7,639 bases of DNA from Planctomycetaceae bacterium (GTDB lineage Bacteria; Planctomycetota; Planctomycetia; Pirellulales; Thermoguttaceae): positions 1 to 7,639 of the forward strand of contig WRCR01000178.1 of the NCBI GenBank assembly GCA_009783865.1, given 5' to 3'. The number at the start of each line of letters is the position of its first letter. Positions within the stretch are counted from its first letter, which is position 1. Under the pieces are notes generated by a model, which worked only from the letters and a program-made list of their open reading frames with translations, did not search any database and had not been told where the DNA came from. This document shows, piece by piece, positions 5,389 through 7,639 of this stretch. A program made the position numbers and the translations under genes.

Positions 5389-6444
5389 ATGTCCATCGAA
5401 GTTAAAAACATCACGAAGACCTACGGCAAATTCACAGCCCTGAAGAATGTTTCGCTGGAAATACCGGACGGCAAACTTGTCGCTTTGCTGGGACCTTCCG
5501 GCGGCGGAAAAACAACGCTGCTGCGCATCATTGCCGGTCTGGAAGTTCCCGACAAAAAGCCGGAGACCGATATTTGTTTCCGCGGTAAAAGCGTTCTTAA
5601 TGCACACGTTGCAGAGCGGCAAATCGGTTTCGTCTTTCAGCATTACGCTTTGTTTCGCAATATGAACGTGTTTAACAACATTGCTTTCGGCTTGAAAGTC
5701 CGCAGAGGAAAAGAGCGTCCGACCAGCAGCGGAATAAAACAGCGGGTAATGGAGTTGATAGGTCTGATTCAATTAGACGGAATGGAAAACCGGTATCCCG
5801 ACCAACTTTCCGGCGGACAGCGGCAGCGGGTTGCATTAGCGAGAGCGTTGGCAATCGAACCGCAGTTCCTTCTGCTTGATGAACCTTTTGGTGCACTGGA
5901 TGCCCGAGTTAGACAAAATCTGCGCCGCTGGCTTCGGAAACTGCATGATGAAATCAAGTTGACTAGTATTTTTGTGACTCACGACCAAGAGGAAGCGTTG
6001 GAATTAGCCGACCGCGTTGTGGTAATCAATGCGGGGCGTATTGAACAGGACGGTACGCCGAATGAGGTTTTTCATCATCCGAAAAATGCTTTCGTGATGG
6101 ATTTTCTCGGCAACGTAAATTTGTTCCATGGAAGAGCGGACGCAGACCGGTTTGTTTATGAACATCCTGATACGAAAAACGGGACTTTGGAGCGGTTTTT
6201 TGCTCGTCCGCATGAGATTGATTTGCGTCCTGACAATCCTGACGGGACTTGTTTTCCGGCTACGGTAAAGCGGGTGCAGTTAGCGGCATCGGTTGTGAAA
6301 ATCGAATTGCTCGACCATAACAGCAAGGAAATTTACGTGGAAATACCGCATGAAGAGTATGGAAAATTCCAATTCAAGGTCGGCGACTCTGTCTTTGCGG
6401 TGCCGAAAAAACCGATAGTGTTCAAAGAGGATTACAGCATTTAG
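5389..6444 (+). CDS. cysA: Sulfate ABC transporter ATP-binding protein
   Basis: CysA hydrolyses ATP on the cytoplasmic face to drive sulfate uptake through CysTW. The 351-residue protein has every ABC motif: Walker A GPSGGGKT (35-42), Q-loop Q84 in FVFQHYALFR, signature LSGGQRQR (140-147), Walker B LLLDEP (161-166) followed by FGALD, and switch His198 in VTHDQEEA. The C-terminal third carries the CysA-type regulatory region, with FARPHEIDLRP (271-281) and a TOBE-like domain to the end. Length is close to the usual 350-365. The ATG at 5389 gives the canonical N-terminus MSIEVKNITKTYG. There is no SD, and a strong palindrome lies immediately upstream, so translation efficiency may depend on that structure. 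It is the last gene of the operon, 53 bp after cysW, and no clear terminator follows. Confidence 0.94.
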   Translation: MSIEVKNITKTYGKFTALKNVSLEIPDGKLVALLGPSGGGKTTLLRIIAGLEVPDKKPETDICFRGKSVLNAHVAERQIGFVFQHYALFRNMNVFNNIAFGLKVRRGKERPTSSGIKQRVMELIGLIQLDGMENRYPDQLSGGQRQRVALARALAIEPQFLLLDEPFGALDARVRQNLRRWLRKLHDEIKLTSIFVTHDQEEALELADRVVVINAGRIEQDGTPNEVFHHPKNAFVMDFLGNVNLFHGRADADRFVYEHPDTKNGTLERFFARPHEIDLRPDNPDGTCFPATVKRVQLAASVVKIELLDHNSKEIYVEIPHEEYGKFQFKVGDSVFAVPKKPIVFKEDYSI

Positions 6445-6524
6445 CCCAGCCGGTAAGATACTGCGTTTGATTATCACGTCCCCTTCGAAGTCGGTTGAAG
6501 CCCAGTGCGGGTTGTAGTACGTTC

Positions 6525-6552
6525 TAACGAGAACCTCTAAAAACCCTCGTTA
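6525..6552. repeat. 7-bp stem whose loop is the left 13-bp repeat
   Basis: TAACGAG (6525-6531) pairs with CTCGTTA (6546-6552). The 14-nt loop (6532-6545) consists of one A plus exactly the 13-nt left arm of the long inverted repeat. This stem and the long-range 13-bp pairing cannot easily coexist, so in RNA they would be alternatives or a kissing/pseudoknot pair. The plus strand continues with the AT-rich ATTTATGTTTTAG. Confidence 0.5.
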
Positions 6553-6671
6553 TTTATGTTTTAGCGGTTTCACTCTTCTTTGCGTAAACCTTTATGTACT
6601 CTTCGGTTAAGATTTTTTACTGCAACGGACGCAAAAAATTCGCAGAGTGCGCAAGGAAGGTTTTTAGAGGT
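6533..6671. repeat. 139-bp segment bounded by perfect 13-bp inverted repeats
   Basis: ACCTCTAAAAACC (6533-6545) is the exact reverse complement of GGTTTTTAGAGGT (6659-6671), with 113 bp between. Further pairing is possible inside: CTTCTTTGCG (6575-6584) against CGCAAGGAAG (6650-6659, one G-T pair), or CACTCT (6571-6576) against AGAGTG (6644-6649). The right part has a CGCA motif repeated at 6630, 6641 and 6650, roughly one helical turn apart. No target-site duplication flanks it and it encodes no protein. A MITE-like repeat and a small structured RNA are the two readings. Its right end lies about 10 bp before the glmU -35 box. Confidence 0.55.
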
Positions 6672-6680
6672 GCCCTTGAC

Positions 6681-6708
6681 TTGTAAATTTTCGGGAATCG
6701 GATATACT
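6681..6708 (+). promoter_or_regulatory. Candidate glmU promoter
   Basis: TATACT at 6703-6708 is a good -10 box and is identical to that of the sbp promoter. With TTGTAA at 6681-6686 the spacer is 16 bp. The better -35 match TTGACT (6676-6681) would be 21 bp away, which is too far. The expected leader is about 40 nt and contains no SD. Confidence 0.5.
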
Positions 6709-6754
6709 GGATAACATAATTTTCAGTTTCGTTTCCTATCCCCGTTTATCGCTG

Positions 6755-7486
6755 ATGATTCACGCTGTTGTAATGGCTGCCGGTAAAGGAACCCGGATGA
6801 AATCCGACCTGCCGAAAGTTCTTTATCCTGTTCTTGACCGCCCGATGGTGGAATACGTACTCGATGCGCTGGAACAATGCGGCGTTGAAAAGATTCTCAC
6901 CGTCGTCGGATACTGCAGCGATTTAGTCCGTCAAACACTGGCGCATCGGAAAAATCTCGTCTTTGTAGAACAATCCGAACAACTCGGAACAGGACACGCC
7001 GTCATGATGTGCCGCGATGAACTGAAAAATTACAACGGTCCCGTAATGGTAGTTGCCGGTGATTGCCCGATGATTCAAACTGATTCCGTCAAAAAACTTC
7101 TCGATGCTTATCTTGAACCCTTTCCGGCTTGCATTCTGGGGACAGCACACAAGGAAAATCCCGCCGGTTTGGGACGCATTGTCCGCGATGTCAACGGTGA
7201 GTTTATGCGGATAGTCGAAGAAAAAGACGCAACGCCGGAACAGAAAGCAATTACCGAAGTCAATATGAGTTATTACGTTTTTCGGACACCGGATTTGCTG
7301 GACGCTCTGACGTACTTGAAAACGGACAACGTACAAAAAGAGTATTACATCACCGATGCACCGGCGGTGTTGAAAAATCAAGGAAAAAAAGTAGTTGCGT
7401 TGCCGGTATTGAAACCGATTGAATCGCTAGGCATCAACACCGTTGAAGAAGCAAAAATCGTGGAAGACGCACTGCGGGGTATGTAG
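6755..7486 (+). CDS. glmU: UDP-GlcNAc pyrophosphorylase, GlmU N-terminal-type, single domain
   Basis: The protein is predicted to join UTP and GlcNAc-1-phosphate into UDP-GlcNAc, precursor of peptidoglycan and lipopolysaccharide, in the cytoplasm. Its 243 residues cover only the nucleotidyltransferase fold. The G-x-G-T-R-M loop is in MAAGKGTRMKSDLPKVL (7-23). QLGTGHA is at 76-82, GDCP at 102-105 with Asp103 as a likely Mg ligand, PAGLGRIVR at 136-144, EEKD at 155-158, EVNMSYYVF at 168-176, KEYYITD at 195-201 and GINT with Asn228 as the second Mg ligand. The left-handed beta-helix acetyltransferase half of enteric GlmU (about 456 residues) is absent. The stop is followed 20 bp later by a convergent gene end, so this is the gene's natural length here, not a window cut. 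The acetyl step must be supplied elsewhere. A different sugar-phosphate substrate is possible, though the motifs favour GlcNAc-1-P. The start has no SD. Confidence 0.87.
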   Translation: MIHAVVMAAGKGTRMKSDLPKVLYPVLDRPMVEYVLDALEQCGVEKILTVVGYCSDLVRQTLAHRKNLVFVEQSEQLGTGHAVMMCRDELKNYNGPVMVVAGDCPMIQTDSVKKLLDAYLEPFPACILGTAHKENPAGLGRIVRDVNGEFMRIVEEKDATPEQKAITEVNMSYYVFRTPDLLDALTYLKTDNVQKEYYITDAPAVLKNQGKKVVALPVLKPIESLGINTVEEAKIVEDALRGM

Positions 7487-7506
7487 TCGCGGAAGCAGTG
7501 CAAATT

Positions 7507-7639
7507 CTATTGCAATTGCCGCTGCGATGACTCCAAAAACGTATCCCGCGTTCTCGTGATTTCTTTGCCTGCCGTCAAACATAATTCAATCGCTAACGCT
7601 TCAATCCGTTGTCTTAATGCTTCGGTTGCGGCTTTGAAA
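7507..7639 (-). CDS. 3' end of an unidentified convergent gene (partial)
   Basis: On the minus strand an open frame enters from the right edge and ends at TAG (complement of 7507-7509). It gives 43 residues rich in E, R, Q, A and L, including ALRQRIEALAIEL and TRDTFLESSQRQLQ at the C-terminus. The composition suggests amphipathic helix, possibly coiled coil. It converges on glmU with only 20 bp between the stops, which is a typical arrangement for two real genes. The other two minus frames are less convincing: the first hits a stop within 13 codons. The family cannot be named from this piece. Confidence 0.55.
   Translation of the reverse strand, partial: FKAATEALRQRIEALAIELCLTAGKEITRTRDTFLESSQRQLQ

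Larger units (their letters stand above)
6445..6754. other. 310-bp gene-free region between cysA and glmU
   Basis: No convincing reading frame lies here on either strand. From 6445 to 6524 I see nothing beyond a repeated AGCCCAG (6443 and 6499). From 6525 to 6671 there is the stem-loop and inverted-repeat element. The glmU promoter (6681-6708) and a leader of about 40 nt without an SD fill the rest. No intrinsic terminator with a U-run is visible after cysA. Confidence 0.6.

Noticed and set aside
6521..6534. GTTCT/AGAAC hairpin after cysA as a terminator
   Set aside because: The 5-bp AT-rich stem has no following U-run and competes with the better 6525-6552 stem.
6629..6656. CRISPR-like array
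   Set aside because: The CGCA units are only 9-11 bp apart and degenerate, with no repeat-spacer structure and no cas genes.
6923..7381. Minus-strand frame of 152 codons inside glmU
   Set aside because: It is antisense to a gene with intact catalytic motifs, and its own translation has no family resemblance.

Overview
The window is a stretch of ordinary bacterial chromosome of moderate GC. It carries an anaerobic-type 2-oxoacid oxidoreductase gene, a complete sulfate ABC importer operon and a cell-envelope precursor gene. The organism is probably an anaerobic Gram-negative-type bacterium. A Planctomycetota-like lineage is my best guess. It rests on the single-domain GlmU-type uridylyltransferase, several genes without a clear Shine-Dalgarno (SD) sequence, and short palindromic repeats of a kind I associate with that phylum. 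I hold it only weakly.

Left part (1-2300). The first 11 codons of a minus-strand gene sit at the left edge, with an SD and a candidate promoter. Positions 34-506 hold no intact gene. They contain the 5' end of an IS5-type transposase with a strong SD and two small hairpins. Then comes iorA on the minus strand (507-2297), the large subunit of indolepyruvate:ferredoxin oxidoreductase. No iorB follows within the window.

Middle (2298-6444). A 217-bp divergent control region has a sigma70-like promoter facing each way, an inverted repeat straddling the iorA -10 box, and an 11-bp-period direct repeat. The sulfate operon follows on the plus strand: sbp (lipoprotein binding protein), cysT and cysW (permeases, joined by an ATGA overlap) and cysA (ATPase). 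The four genes make up a whole sulfate/thiosulfate importer. A near-perfect palindrome lies in the 53-bp gap before cysA.

Right part (6445-7639). A 310-bp gene-free stretch contains a 139-bp segment bounded by perfect 13-bp inverted repeats, with the left repeat lying in the loop of a separate 7-bp stem. It is either a MITE-like repeat or a structured RNA. A promoter follows, then a 243-residue GlmU-type UDP-GlcNAc pyrophosphorylase without the usual acetyltransferase half. The 3' end of a convergent minus-strand gene closes the window.

I see no CRISPR array, rRNA, tRNA or defence system. The best candidates for something undescribed are the 6525-6671 element and the palindromes at the cysW-cysA junction and in the iorA/sbp control region.
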